NCBI RefSeq assembly: GCF_004028635.1
Contig: NZ_ML138678.1
Span: forward strand, 186,001-250,000
Length of the DNA stretch: 64,000 bases
Origin: Streptomyces cyaneus
GTDB lineage: Bacteria > Actinomycetota > Actinomycetes > Streptomycetales > Streptomycetaceae
Direction: 5' to 3'
Part shown: positions 1 to 9,515 of the stretch, piece by piece
Layout: each line of letters opens with the position of its first letter
How positions within the stretch are numbered: the first letter of the stretch is position 1
Notes under the pieces: model-generated
What the model saw: only the letters and a program-made list of their open reading frames with translations
Database searches by the model: none
Told to the model about the DNA's origin: nothing
Position numbers and translations under genes: made by a program

Positions 1-275
1 GTCCAGCGCGCCCAGCCGTCGATGTCCCCGGACATGGCGATCTCCAGCACTCCCGCCTCCCGGTCCCGCCGCACCTCGCGTGCGGTGAAGACCATGTCGT
101 ACGGCAGGACGGAGCGGATCGTGATCACTCCGGTGGTGTCACTGAGTTTGGTCACCGCACGCACCTGCGGCCACCAGCGGGGGTAGTCCTCGGCCTGTTC
201 CAGCACGTCGTAGACAGTGGCGGGCGGCGCGGGCAGGGCCCACAGGCTGCGGAAGCGGTAGTGGCTCCAGTCCAT
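1..275 (-). CDS. SRPBCC (START-like) family protein, partial
   Basis: The N-terminal 91 residues are in the window and the C-terminus lies off the left edge. The start MDWSHYRFRSLWALPAPP is followed by a pattern typical of polyketide cyclase/START-fold proteins: VYDVLEQAEDYPRWWPQV, then a beta-rich stretch. Such proteins bind hydrophobic ligands or act as cyclases or aromatases, but nothing visible here fixes the ligand. It is transcribed divergently from the large membrane-protein gene, with about 100 bp between their starts. The family call is fairly safe; the function is unknown. Confidence 0.75.
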   Translation of the reverse strand, partial: MDWSHYRFRSLWALPAPPATVYDVLEQAEDYPRWWPQVRAVTKLSDTTGVITIRSVLPYDMVFTAREVRRDREAGVLEIAMSGDIDGWARW

Positions 276-374
276 GGGCCGAGTGTGCCCGACCGGCGCG
301 TTCGTGCGGTACATGAGTACGTTCTGAGTACGCACACTCATGCCGTACGGCGTGACGCGGACCACACTCCAGGC

Positions 375-2831
375 ATGACGCACTTTCCGCCACCGGCCGA
401 GGAGTTGCGGCTCCTCGACCTCGAGCTGCACCAACTGGACGCCCGCCGGGCCCAGTTGATGCACCGTCGGGCCTGGCTGGTCACCGCGCTGCAAGCGGCG
501 ACGGCCCAGTCGGCCCCGGCCCCCTTCGCGCCCCCGCGCCCCGAGACCTCGGCACCCCGGGTCCAGAACGTCCTGCTGGTGCTGGGCGGTGTCCTGCTCA
601 CCATCGCCGCGATGGCGTTCACGCTGGTCAGCTGGGGGCACATGGGGATCGCCGGGCGGGCCCTGGTGCTCGGCGGGGTCACGGTGGCGGTGCTCGCCGC
701 GCCGGTGCCGCTGCTGAAGCACGGGCTGCGGTCGACGGCCGAGTCGGTGGCGGGCCTCGGGCTGGCGTTGACCGTGCTCGACGCGTACGCGCTGCACGAG
801 GTCGGGTTGGCCGACGTGGACGCCGTGGGCTACGTCGCGGCCGCGTCGGCGGTACTGGCCGCCCTGTGGACGGCGTACGGCCTGCTGCCGCGCACCTCCG
901 AGCTGCGTCTGCCCCTGCCCGCCGCACTGGTCGCCGCCCAACTCCCGCTCACCCTGTGGGCGGTGGCGGCCGACGCGGGCCTGTACGGGATCACGGCCGC
1001 CGTGCTGGTGACGGCCGCGTTCGACACGGGTGTGGCGCTGCGGGTGCCTGCCGGGTCCGTACGGATCACCGCCGTGATCGGTGCGTACGGCATGGGCGCC
1101 TGGGGTGTGTGGGCCGCCGGCTGGCTGTCCTGGACGGCCACCGGCCCGAGCGCCGCCGCCCGTGCGGCGGCGCTCCTCCTCTTCGCGGCGGGCATCGCGC
1201 TGACGGCGGCCTGGCAGCAGGTCGCCGAGAAGCAGGCGGGCGGCCTCGCCGTCGCCGCCGGTCTCCTCACGGTCGCCGCGCTCGGCGGCACGGCCCGCTC
1301 CGTGCTGCCGGACGCGTGGACGGTCCCGGCGTATCTGGCGTGCGGGATCGCGCTGCTCGCTGCGGTACGGGTGGAACGGCTGCCGGAGACGGTACGGCGC
1401 GGGTTCGCCCGGGCCTCCGCCGCCGTACAGGGGCTTGCCCTGCTGTGGACGCTGCCCCTGGTGGGGATCGCGCTGCTGGGTCCGGTCACGTGGGCGGAGC
1501 GGGTGTGGTCCGGGGCGCCGGGTGGCGTACGGGAGGCGGTGACGGTCGGCGCGCCGTGGCCGTCGGACGCGGAGACGGTGCCCGTCGTCCTGGCGGTTGT
1601 CGCCGTCGTCCTGCTCCTCGCGGCGCGTGACACGCTCTGGCGGCCTCGGGCCCTCACCGGTGCGCCGGCACTGGCCTGGGCGACGGCGCTGGTCCTTCCG
1701 GCGGTGCTCGAAGTCCCCTATGCGGTGGGCCTGGTGGCTCTCGGCGCCACGACGGCCGGCGCCCTGGCGGCAGCGGCTTGGATACGGCTGTCCGAGCGCC
1801 CGGAGACGGAGAAGCCCTCGGCTCCCCCGACGACGGAACCGACCCCTGCGGAGCCGATCACTGTCGACTTCCCCACCCCTCGAACGACCGCCCTGGTCCT
1901 GGCCCTCCTCACCTCCCTCCCCTTCGCCTTCCTCTCCCTGGCCACCGAGGCGGCCACCCTCACCGTGCTCACAGCCCTGACGGCGCTCTTCGCGGCAGCC
2001 TCCTGGAAGCCGCACCTCGCCCCGGTCACGGCCCCGACCGCGCTCGCGTACGCCACCGCGCTCGCCTGCGCGACAGGTGCCGCGGCCGGCTGGGAGCCGC
2101 AGTACACCGCCCTGCTGGTCCTGGCGGTCCCGACGGCCGCGGCGCTGCTCGCGGCACGGCTCGGTGACGCCCGGGGGACGGCGCCGGTCGAGGTGGCAGG
2201 GGCGCTCGCCGGACTGCTCGCCGTCGGACTGGCCGCGGTCTCGGCCGACCTGCCGATGCTCGCCCTGGTGCTGGCGCTCTGCGGTCTGATCACCGCCGGC
2301 ACGGCGATCCGCGCCGACCGCCGCCCCGTCGCCTACGCCTCCGGCGCGCTCTTCGTCCTGGCCGCCTGGGTGCGTCTGGCGGCCTGGGACATCGGGACGC
2401 CGGAGGCGTACACGCTGCCGGTCACCGTCCCGGCCCTGCTCGTCGGCGCCCTGCGCAGGCGCCGCGATCCGCAGGCCTCGTCCTGGACGGCGTACGGCCC
2501 CGGACTCGCCGCCACCTTGGTGCCGAGCCTCCTCGCGGCCTGGAGCGACCCGCACTGGACGCGCCCCCTGCTGCTGGGCCTCGGGGCCCTGGCGGTCACC
2601 CTGCTGGGCGCCGGGCACCACCTCAAGGCGCCGCTGCTGCTCGGCGGCACGGTGCTGGCCCTGGACGCCCTGCATGAACTCGCCCCGTACATCGTCCAGG
2701 TGACCGACGCACTCCCCCGCTGGGTGCCGCCGGCCCTGGCCGGCCTGCTGCTGCTCGCGCTCGGAGCGACGTACGAGCAGCGCATCAGGGATGTCCGCCG
2801 AGTACGGGACGTCTTGACGAGGATGGAGTGA
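375..2831 (+). CDS. giant polytopic membrane protein (about 818 aa)
   Basis: An N-terminal cytoplasmic segment rich in charged residues (EELRLLDLELHQLDARRAQL, probably a short coiled coil) is followed by about 20 or more hydrophobic Ala/Leu/Val-rich helices to the C-terminus, which ends in a basic tail (RIRDVRRVRDVL). I start it at the ATG at 375, because upstream in-frame sequence is Arg-rich and overlaps the divergent gene's start. The protein resembles large actinobacterial integral membrane proteins of unknown role (the SCO7460_7672-type family). No transporter or enzyme motif is visible. Confidence 0.8.
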   Translation: MTHFPPPAEELRLLDLELHQLDARRAQLMHRRAWLVTALQAATAQSAPAPFAPPRPETSAPRVQNVLLVLGGVLLTIAAMAFTLVSWGHMGIAGRALVLGGVTVAVLAAPVPLLKHGLRSTAESVAGLGLALTVLDAYALHEVGLADVDAVGYVAAASAVLAALWTAYGLLPRTSELRLPLPAALVAAQLPLTLWAVAADAGLYGITAAVLVTAAFDTGVALRVPAGSVRITAVIGAYGMGAWGVWAAGWLSWTATGPSAAARAAALLLFAAGIALTAAWQQVAEKQAGGLAVAAGLLTVAALGGTARSVLPDAWTVPAYLACGIALLAAVRVERLPETVRRGFARASAAVQGLALLWTLPLVGIALLGPVTWAERVWSGAPGGVREAVTVGAPWPSDAETVPVVLAVVAVVLLLAARDTLWRPRALTGAPALAWATALVLPAVLEVPYAVGLVALGATTAGALAAAAWIRLSERPETEKPSAPPTTEPTPAEPITVDFPTPRTTALVLALLTSLPFAFLSLATEAATLTVLTALTALFAAASWKPHLAPVTAPTALAYATALACATGAAAGWEPQYTALLVLAVPTAAALLAARLGDARGTAPVEVAGALAGLLAVGLAAVSADLPMLALVLALCGLITAGTAIRADRRPVAYASGALFVLAAWVRLAAWDIGTPEAYTLPVTVPALLVGALRRRRDPQASSWTAYGPGLAATLVPSLLAAWSDPHWTRPLLLGLGALAVTLLGAGHHLKAPLLLGGTVLALDALHELAPYIVQVTDALPRWVPPALAGLLLLALGATYEQRIRDVRRVRDVLTRME

Positions 2832-2832
2832 A

Positions 2833-2851
2833 GCGCCCCTGAAAGGGGCGC
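2833..2851. terminator. bidirectional terminator hairpin
   Basis: Perfect 8-bp stem GCGCCCCT/AGGGGCGC with a GAA loop, in the 69-bp gap between two convergent genes. It begins a recurrent Streptomyces intergenic element that is seen again at 51030-51064. Confidence 0.75.
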
Positions 2852-2871
2852 GGGGAACTGCGCGACCAGCC
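2844..2871 (+). repeat. dispersed Streptomyces intergenic element, copy 1
   Basis: This 28-nt string is identical to 51037-51064 in the same orientation. It starts with AGGGGCGCGGGG and ends with GACCAGCC. Both copies sit downstream of a plus-strand gene and include the 3' arm of a terminator-like hairpin. A related, diverged copy lies at 39549-39620 on the other strand. Confidence 0.8.
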
Positions 2872-2900
2872 CCATCGGACCCGCAGTTCCCCACAACCTG

Positions 2901-5636
2901 CTACGGCATCCTGTCTCCCAGCAACGCCAGGTTCTCGATCGCGGCGAGCCCGTACAGCGCCGTGTCGTTGGTGGACACCCAGCTCGCCTCACTGCCCGGA
3001 ACCAGCGCGGCCGGACCGCTCAACTCCTCCGTCTTCCACGGCGCCGACTCCTTGTACCCGTCGGAGTTGTAGAACTTCTCCCACGCCCGCTTGGCAAGCT
3101 TCTCGTCCCCGGTCTTCACAGCCGCGTACGCGTCAAGCCGCGAGTGCCCCTGGAAGAGCAGCAGGCTGCCGAAATTGGAGCCATAGCGCGCCGCCTGCTC
3201 CGCCTTCGTCGCGTTGAAGTAGCGGCAGTAGTCGAAGTACGCCTCGTTGAACTTCGGCATGTCGACGAGGTCGATGAGCTCGGCGCACAGCTCGTTGAGA
3301 CCGAAGACGGCGGAGAGGTGCGAGACGCCGACCACCGGCTTGTCCGCGATGGCGAACTTGCCCGTGTCGAGGTCGTACAGGCCGGTGCCCTGCACGAAGC
3401 CGTTCGGCTGGGCGGCGATCGTCTCCATGGTCGACAGCACGCGTCCCTTGGCCTTCTCCCACTTGGGCCCCTTGCGCTCCCACTCCGTCAGCCACGCCGA
3501 GACGAGCCCGCTCCAGTCCGTGCCGAAGCCGATCGACAGCGCGTGCCGGTCGGGCGTGTACGGCTCGGTGCGGATCTTGCGGATCGGGTCGAGGACGAGG
3601 AACGTCTCGTCGGAGTCGACGTTGGCGTGCATGAGGTCGCCGACGCGTTCGTCGGCGGTGAGGAAGTAGTAGTAGCGGCGGTAGGTGGTGTTGGCGATGC
3701 GTTGCTGCTTGGCACTGTCGGCGTAGTGCTGGACGCCGTGCCGGGTGCCGAGCCCGGCCCACTTCCCCAGGTGATAGACGTCGACCTCGCCCGTGTGGCG
3801 GGTCATCGCCTCGGCGAACCGGAAGATGTCCGCACGGCCGGAGCGCAGATACGCGAACCACAGCCAGAGGTCCGGCGAGAGCTCGGAGTTGTCCCAGGCG
3901 TAGCCGCCGATGTCGTAGCGCCACTGGTGCCTGACGGTGTCGTAGGTGTGCATGATGTCGCCGTAGTCCCAGAAGCCGTACCAACGGCGCATCTCCACCT
4001 GGTCCTTGTAGTAGGTGAAGAGGAAGTCGAGGTGGTCCTCGATCTTGGCCTTGGCCGGGGTGGAACGGTCCGGCTCGGAGTACAGCCCCGGACCGAAGAC
4101 CTTGGCCTTGATGAGCTGCTTGGGTGGGGCGGCGAGCTGCGGCAACACCCGTACGGCCTCGATCTGCTCGGCCAGGGCCTGTGCTGAAGGCGTCGACTCG
4201 TTGGCCCAGAAGAGGAGTTCGGAGGTGCGGGCGATGCCGTAGGGCGTCCCGAACTCCGGCTCGTAGTCCTCGTAGGTGATGTTGAGGCCCTCGAGCTGCT
4301 CGGGGAAGGTGTCCTGGCCCATGCCGTCGTGGTAGAAGCGCAGGTCCATGGGCTGTGCCTCGGGCGACCAGAGCCACATGGTGACCTCGGCCTCTTCGGT
4401 GTGGGCGTCGCGGATGTCGAGCTGGGCGGGGAACTTCTCCCAGAAGTCCCGCAGCCCGAAGGAGAATCCGCCGCTGACGCCACCGACGTATCCGAAGCCG
4501 GATGCCCGCTTGCCGCCGCCGGCGCCGATCCAGCCGTGGCCCTTCTTGGTCCTCTTGCGCAGGGTGAAGCCGTCGGCGGACAGCTGGGAGAGGGTGTAGT
4601 CGCCCCACTCGGGTATGTACTGCAGCCGGGTCGTCACCCGCTGGTCCCAGGTGGACGGATTGGGCAGCTTCTGGCCGGCGAACTGCGCCGCCTGCACGGC
4701 CGCCCCCGGGTCGCGGCGCAGTCCGGTGATGCCCTTGACGGCCTCGCGGAGCATGCCGGTGCCCTCGCCGCCGATGCGGATGTGGCGGTCGTAGGACGCG
4801 TCGCGCATCGGCACGGTGAAGCGCACGCCGATACCGCGGATGAAGTCGCCGCTGGCCTTGCCCGGCTCCTGGGTGCCGTCGTAGGTGACGGTGTGCACCA
4901 TGCGGAAGGAGTCGGCGCCCGCGTAGAAGTAGAGCCGGATGGAGAAAGGCAGCCAACTGCGGCTGCCCTTGCGGTGCTTGCCGTCGATGCGGACGACCGC
5001 GCGGACCGGGCCCTCCTGCTCGACGGTGACGTCGGAGATGGCCCCCTCGAAGCGCTCGGTCTTGACCGCGCCCTGGTCCTCGTCCTCGATCTCCGGCTGG
5101 CGGATGAGCACGAGCCGGCCGTTCTTGGCGATCTCGGTGGAGCCGCGGGTGACCGACTTGATGATCGTGGCGCCGGACTTGCCGATCTTCGCCGTGATGA
5201 CGCCGGTCGAGACGTCGATGGTGCCGCCGCTCTTGTCGACGGTGACCTTCTTGTCCGGTACGGCGGCCTCGCCGGCGGCGAGGGTGAGCTTGCCGGTGCC
5301 CGAACTCACCGCGTGGGCCGTCCACTTGAGCGAGCCGTCCGGCCAGTAGGCGATCGGCCAGGACTGCACGGGCACGGACTTGCCGTCGGCGTCCGTCACC
5401 GCGAACGCCTGGCCCTCCTGGTACGCGCCCTTGGGCCACGGCACACCCAGGGTGGAGCCGGGCGCGGCGCCCAGGCCGCCGTCCTCCAGCCAGTCGAGGG
5501 TCACGGGGTCGGCATCGGCGTCGGCGGCTCTCGGCGCGGCCTGCGCGTCCTTGGCTCCCAGTGCCCAGCTGAACTGCGCGGCGGCACCGGCGACGGCGGC
5601 CGCCTTGAGGATGGACCTGCGGGGGATGGGGGACAT
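2901..5636 (-). CDS. Tat-exported PcRGLX/YetA-like protein (putative rhamnogalacturonan-type polysaccharide lyase)
   Basis: 911 aa. The N-terminus carries a twin-arginine signal (RRSILK at residues 6-11, hydrophobic core, cleavage near AQA at about 33), so it should be exported folded. The mature start (VTLDWLEDGGLGAAPGSTLG ... VPWPKGAYQEGQ) resembles the RIFT-barrel N-terminus of the PcRGLX/YetA family, which includes the fungal exo-rhamnogalacturonan lyase (PL26) and Bacillus YetA. Trp/Tyr-rich helical sequence later fits the second domain. It is the last gene of the sugar-ABC operon, consistent with attack on a pectic polymer whose products are imported. I start it at 5636, after GGAAGGAAAGG; further upstream reading is Arg-rich shadow. 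Catalysis on rhamnogalacturonan is inferred from family and context. Confidence 0.8.
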   Translation of the reverse strand: MSPIPRRSILKAAAVAGAAAQFSWALGAKDAQAAPRAADADADPVTLDWLEDGGLGAAPGSTLGVPWPKGAYQEGQAFAVTDADGKSVPVQSWPIAYWPDGSLKWTAHAVSSGTGKLTLAAGEAAVPDKKVTVDKSGGTIDVSTGVITAKIGKSGATIIKSVTRGSTEIAKNGRLVLIRQPEIEDEDQGAVKTERFEGAISDVTVEQEGPVRAVVRIDGKHRKGSRSWLPFSIRLYFYAGADSFRMVHTVTYDGTQEPGKASGDFIRGIGVRFTVPMRDASYDRHIRIGGEGTGMLREAVKGITGLRRDPGAAVQAAQFAGQKLPNPSTWDQRVTTRLQYIPEWGDYTLSQLSADGFTLRKRTKKGHGWIGAGGGKRASGFGYVGGVSGGFSFGLRDFWEKFPAQLDIRDAHTEEAEVTMWLWSPEAQPMDLRFYHDGMGQDTFPEQLEGLNITYEDYEPEFGTPYGIARTSELLFWANESTPSAQALAEQIEAVRVLPQLAAPPKQLIKAKVFGPGLYSEPDRSTPAKAKIEDHLDFLFTYYKDQVEMRRWYGFWDYGDIMHTYDTVRHQWRYDIGGYAWDNSELSPDLWLWFAYLRSGRADIFRFAEAMTRHTGEVDVYHLGKWAGLGTRHGVQHYADSAKQQRIANTTYRRYYYFLTADERVGDLMHANVDSDETFLVLDPIRKIRTEPYTPDRHALSIGFGTDWSGLVSAWLTEWERKGPKWEKAKGRVLSTMETIAAQPNGFVQGTGLYDLDTGKFAIADKPVVGVSHLSAVFGLNELCAELIDLVDMPKFNEAYFDYCRYFNATKAEQAARYGSNFGSLLLFQGHSRLDAYAAVKTGDEKLAKRAWEKFYNSDGYKESAPWKTEELSGPAALVPGSEASWVSTNDTALYGLAAIENLALLGDRMP

Positions 5637-5734
5637 GGCCTTTCCTTCCGTGCGGGATGCAGGGGGTGGGCAGGGGCATGACAGAGAGAGGTACGGCGCC
5701 CGGGGCACCGACCTTGTGTGACGGGCACCGCCTC

Positions 5735-6334
5735 TCAGCGCTGCCGGTACCGCTCCTCCACGGCGACGGCGGCCGCCGCGATGGCCCCCAGGACGGGGAC
5801 GGCCAGCGGTGCGATGAACGCGGCGGACAGGGCTACGACGCCCAGCCCGCCGACGATCAGAAAGGACCCGGCGGGATCGAGCACGGTCCGGCGACCGGCG
5901 TCCGCGAGCAGCGCCCGCCAGGACGCGCCCGGCGTCCAGACGGCCGCCGCCCGCAGCAGGGCCACGACCAGTCCGATCAGGGCGAGGATCCCCACGGCGC
6001 CGACGAACGGCCCGCCGGGAATCCCGGCCCGCGCGGCCAGGACGTCCACCCAGACCGCCGCGGCGGCCGCCCAGCCGGCGAGCCCGACGACCCACCCGCC
6101 GCGCACGGCCGTGCGGAAGTCCGAGACGAACTCCCGCCAGCCGCCGTCCTCATGACGGGTACGTCGCTGCAGATGCCGTGCGCCGGCGGCGAACGCGGCG
6201 GGGTAGGTGACGACCCCGAGGCAGGCCACGGCGATCCACACGCCGGTGAGCAGAGCCTCGGCGAAGACCGCGAAGCGCTCGCCGAACACGGACTCCCTGC
6301 GCGAGGAGCGGGCCTTCACTCGTGCTTGCGCCAT
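5735..6334 (-). CDS. DUF624 / YesL-like membrane protein
   Basis: 199 aa with about five hydrophobic helices (for example LLTGVWIAVACLGVVTYPAA and GSFLIVGGLGVVALSAAF). YesL-like DUF624 proteins are commonly encoded next to sugar ABC transporters for plant oligosaccharides, as here, 16 bp after the second permease. Their biochemical role is not established. The call rests on the pattern GVVTYPAAFAAGARHLQ in the second helix plus context. Confidence 0.7.
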   Translation of the reverse strand: MAQARVKARSSRRESVFGERFAVFAEALLTGVWIAVACLGVVTYPAAFAAGARHLQRRTRHEDGGWREFVSDFRTAVRGGWVVGLAGWAAAAAVWVDVLAARAGIPGGPFVGAVGILALIGLVVALLRAAAVWTPGASWRALLADAGRRTVLDPAGSFLIVGGLGVVALSAAFIAPLAVPVLGAIAAAAVAVEERYRQR

Positions 6335-6350
6335 GACCGCCTCAGCTCCC

Positions 6351-7223
6351 TCACTTCAGTCCGGACGTCGCCATGCCGTCGATGAGGTAGCGCTGGAAGG
6401 CCATGAAGAAGGCGATGACCGGGATCAGCGCCACCAGCGACATCGCGATCATGCTGCCGTAGTTGGAGATGCCCTCCTGGTCGCGGAACATCATCAGGCC
6501 CAGCGAAACGGTGTACTTCTCGGGGGTGTTGAGGTAGATCAACGGGCCCATGAAGTCGTTCCACGCGTTGATGAAGGTGAAGATGGCGCTGGTGATGAGG
6601 GCGGGACGGGTAAGCGGCAGCACGATGGACCAGTAGGTCCTCAGGTGACCGCAGCCGTCGAGCTTGGCGGCCTCGTCCAGCTCGCGCGGCAGCCCACGCA
6701 TGAACTGGACCATGAGGAAGACGAAGAACGCCTCCGTGGCCAGGAACTTGCCCGCCACGAGCGGCACCAGGGTGTCGGTGAGTTCGAGGTTGCGGAAGAG
6801 CACGTACTGCGGGATGAGCAGCACGTGATACGGCAGCAGCAGCGTGCCGATCATCAGCGTGAACAGCAGGTTCCGCCCCGCGAACCGGATCTTGGCGAAG
6901 GCGTAGGCGGTCAGCGAGCTGGACACCACGACACCGGCCACGGCGAGAACCGCGTACATCAGCGAGTTCAGGAAGAAGCTGCTGATGGAGATGCCGGAGA
7001 TGCCGTCGGCGAGCCCGGAGAAGTTCGCCCAGACCGGCTCTGTGGGCAGCAGGTCGAGGCTGGCGATGATGTCCTTGCTCGGCTTGAACGAGGCGCCGAC
7101 GACCCAGATCACGGGATACAGGACGACCGCGAGGACGGCGAGCGCGCCCAGGTGCCAGGCGATCGATCCGGTGCGCCGCCGCTCGCTCGCGGTGCGTACG
7201 ACAGGGGTGGTGGCACTGGTCAC
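6351..7223 (-). CDS. carbohydrate ABC transporter permease (MalG-type)
   Basis: 290 aa, six predicted membrane helices. The EAA loop typical of ABC permeases is visible: ELDEAAKLDGCGHLRTYWSI followed by VLPLTRPAL. Together with the upstream permease it forms the membrane channel of a CUT1 sugar importer; no ATPase is encoded here, so a shared MsiK-type ATPase is likely, as in other Streptomyces CUT1 systems (inference). The GTG start at 7223 overlaps the preceding stop (GTGA), giving translational coupling. Confidence 0.9.
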   Translation of the reverse strand: MTSATTPVVRTASERRRTGSIAWHLGALAVLAVVLYPVIWVVGASFKPSKDIIASLDLLPTEPVWANFSGLADGISGISISSFFLNSLMYAVLAVAGVVVSSSLTAYAFAKIRFAGRNLLFTLMIGTLLLPYHVLLIPQYVLFRNLELTDTLVPLVAGKFLATEAFFVFLMVQFMRGLPRELDEAAKLDGCGHLRTYWSIVLPLTRPALITSAIFTFINAWNDFMGPLIYLNTPEKYTVSLGLMMFRDQEGISNYGSMIAMSLVALIPVIAFFMAFQRYLIDGMATSGLK

Positions 7224-8176
7224 TTGGCGGCCTCCTCGTAGTGCACCCACTTCTTCTGCGACCAGAACAGGACCGCCGTGACGAGCGCCACCGCGATCAC
7301 CAGCGTCCAGGCCATCGCGGAGGCGAAGCCCATCTGGGCCTCCTTGAAGCCCTTCTGGTAGAGGTAACAGGTGTAGACCAGCGTGGCGTCGGCGGGTCCG
7401 CACCGGGTGTCGGAGACGACGTAGGCGGAGCCGAACACCTGGAACGCATGGATGGACTCCAGCAGCACGTTGAAGAACAGCACCGGGGAGATCATCGGCA
7501 GCGTGATGTTCCAGAACCGCCGGAGCGGACCGGCTCCGTCCACCTCGGCGGCCTCGTACAGCTCCCGCGGGACCTGCTTGAGACCGGCCAGGAAGATGAC
7601 CATCGGCGCACCGAACTGCCAGATGCTCAGGGCCACCAGGGAGTAGAGGACGTAGTCCGGGTTGCCGATCCAGCCTCCGACGTCGAGACCGAAGATCTTC
7701 TGCGAGCGATCCACTATGGCGTCGTCCGAGAACAGTGCCCGCCACACGAAGCCCACGGACACGCTGGCGCCGATGAGCGAGGGCATGTAGAACGCGGCCC
7801 GGTACAGACCCTGCCCGCGCCGCTTCTGCGCGAGCAGCAGCGCGACGCCGAGCGCGAGCAGCAGCTTCAGCGGGGTGGCCACGACGACGTACTTCAGCGT
7901 GACCTCGACCGACTTCTGCCAGCGCGGGTCCTGGAACATCGTCGTGAAGTTGTCCAGCCCCACCCACTTGGGCGGCGTGAACAGGTTGTAGCTGGTGAAC
8001 GCGTAGTACAGCGACGCGATCATCGGCCCCGCCGTGAGCAGCAGGAACCCCGCGATCCACGGCGACATGAAGAGGTAGCCGGCGAGGTTCTCGCGGCGCC
8101 GCCCGCGCCGCCCGGCGGCAGGAGCGGCGGACCGCTTCTTCGCCGGGCGCGCGGGCGCTTCCTTGACGAGCGTCAT
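7220..8176 (-). CDS. carbohydrate ABC transporter permease (MalF-type)
   Basis: 318 aa. A basic N-terminal tail (KKRSAAPAAGRRGRRRENLA) precedes six helices. The EAA motif is ELYEAAEVDGAGPLRRFWNI followed by TLPMISP. It pairs with the downstream permease to form a heterodimeric CUT1 channel. It lies 14 bp after the binding-protein gene in the same operon. Confidence 0.9.
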   Translation of the reverse strand: MTLVKEAPARPAKKRSAAPAAGRRGRRRENLAGYLFMSPWIAGFLLLTAGPMIASLYYAFTSYNLFTPPKWVGLDNFTTMFQDPRWQKSVEVTLKYVVVATPLKLLLALGVALLLAQKRRGQGLYRAAFYMPSLIGASVSVGFVWRALFSDDAIVDRSQKIFGLDVGGWIGNPDYVLYSLVALSIWQFGAPMVIFLAGLKQVPRELYEAAEVDGAGPLRRFWNITLPMISPVLFFNVLLESIHAFQVFGSAYVVSDTRCGPADATLVYTCYLYQKGFKEAQMGFASAMAWTLVIAVALVTAVLFWSQKKWVHYEEAAK

Positions 8177-8190
8177 GGTGGTACGTCCCC

Positions 8191-9477
8191 TCAGCCCGCG
8201 AACGCGGCCTTGGCCTCGCTGAACAGCGCTTTGGCGGCGTCAGCCGGCTTGGTCTTGCCCTGGGTGACCTCGCCGCCGAGGCGCAGGAAGGCGGCCTCGA
8301 TGACATCGGCGCCGGACGGGTGCGGGGTGATCTTCCCGAGCACCCCGGCCTTGGCGACCTCGTCCTCGTAGGCCGCGACGCCCTTGTTGTTGGCGTCGGT
8401 GGGCTTGAACGCGTCGTACTGCTCGGTGGTGGCGAGGATGCCGCGGTCGTAACCCATGATCTTGCCGACCTCGGGGTCGTGGACCATGAAGTCGATGAAC
8501 TGGGCGACTTCCTTGGGGTGCTTGGTCCCGGAGAAGGCACTGAGCATCAGCGAGCCGAGGTACTGGCCGGTCTGCTTGCCGTCCGTGGTGGGGATCGGCG
8601 CGAGCCCGTAGTCCGACTCGCCCTCGCCCTCGTAGCGGATGGAGAAGTTGTCCCAGGTGAACTCGGACGCGGCGAGCCCCGCCGAGAGAGCGGACTTGGG
8701 CTTGACCTGCTCGACCTTCTTCGGGTCGGCGATGAGCCCGGATCTCACGCGCTTGTAGCCGTCCTCCCACCACTGCGTCAGATCGTCCTCGGTGAAACCG
8801 AGATCGGAGTCGGTGAAGAAGGCCTTGCCGTTCTGACGCAGGTACAGGTCGTAGAGGTACATGATGCTGCAGTAGCCGGTGTCACCGGCGATCTTCAGCT
8901 TGTCCTGGATCGTCTGCAGCGCGTCGAAGTACTCGTCCCAGGTCCAGCCGAACTTCGCCTCCACGCCCGCCTTCTTGAAGGCCTTGACGTCGATGACGAG
9001 TGCCATGGTGTTGGCGCCGACGGGTATGCCGATCTGCTTGCCGTCGACCTGACCGTTCGCCAGAACGCCGTTGCGGAAGTTGTCCAGGCTCAGATTCCCG
9101 GCGTCCGCCTGGGTCTTGAGATCCAGCAGAACACCGCGCTTGTCGTACTTGCGCAGGAAACCGACCGCATTCTGGAAAACGTCCGGCGGATTCCCGCCGG
9201 AGGCCTGGGTCTGGAACTTCTCCCAGAACGCTTCGTAGTCGGTGAATTCAGGCTTGATCTTGATCTTCGGGTACTTCTTCTCGAAGAGCGCGATCGTCTT
9301 CTTGATGGCGATGGTGCGCGGCTCGCCACCCCACCATGCGTAACGGAGTGTCACGGTCCCGTCTCCGGAACCACTGTCGCCGCCGCATCCGGTCGTCGCA
9401 GCGAGCCCGAGCGTGGCCGCCGAGGCCCCGGCCACCTTCAGGATCGTACGCCTCTCAACATTCCTGCTGGTTCCCAT
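8191..9477 (-). CDS. extracellular sugar-binding lipoprotein of the CUT1 importer
   Basis: 428 aa. The N-terminus has an arginine pair (ERRTILK) and a lipobox ending at Cys31 (AATTGC), so it is an exported lipoprotein, possibly through Tat. The mature region (VTLRYAWWGGEPRTIAIKKT ... FEKKYPKIKIKPEF) is typical of family 1 extracellular solute-binding proteins. It is the first gene of the operon, with candidate LacI-type operators about 40-60 bp upstream. The substrate is probably a pectin-derived oligosaccharide, inferred only from the downstream PcRGLX/YetA-like protein. Confidence 0.9.
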   Translation of the reverse strand: MGTSRNVERRTILKVAGASAATLGLAATTGCGGDSGSGDGTVTLRYAWWGGEPRTIAIKKTIALFEKKYPKIKIKPEFTDYEAFWEKFQTQASGGNPPDVFQNAVGFLRKYDKRGVLLDLKTQADAGNLSLDNFRNGVLANGQVDGKQIGIPVGANTMALVIDVKAFKKAGVEAKFGWTWDEYFDALQTIQDKLKIAGDTGYCSIMYLYDLYLRQNGKAFFTDSDLGFTEDDLTQWWEDGYKRVRSGLIADPKKVEQVKPKSALSAGLAASEFTWDNFSIRYEGEGESDYGLAPIPTTDGKQTGQYLGSLMLSAFSGTKHPKEVAQFIDFMVHDPEVGKIMGYDRGILATTEQYDAFKPTDANNKGVAAYEDEVAKAGVLGKITPHPSGADVIEAAFLRLGGEVTQGKTKPADAAKALFSEAKAAFAG

Positions 9478-9515
9478 GGTTGGGCCCCCTCCCCGCAGCG
9501 TCATTGCCGCCTGCA

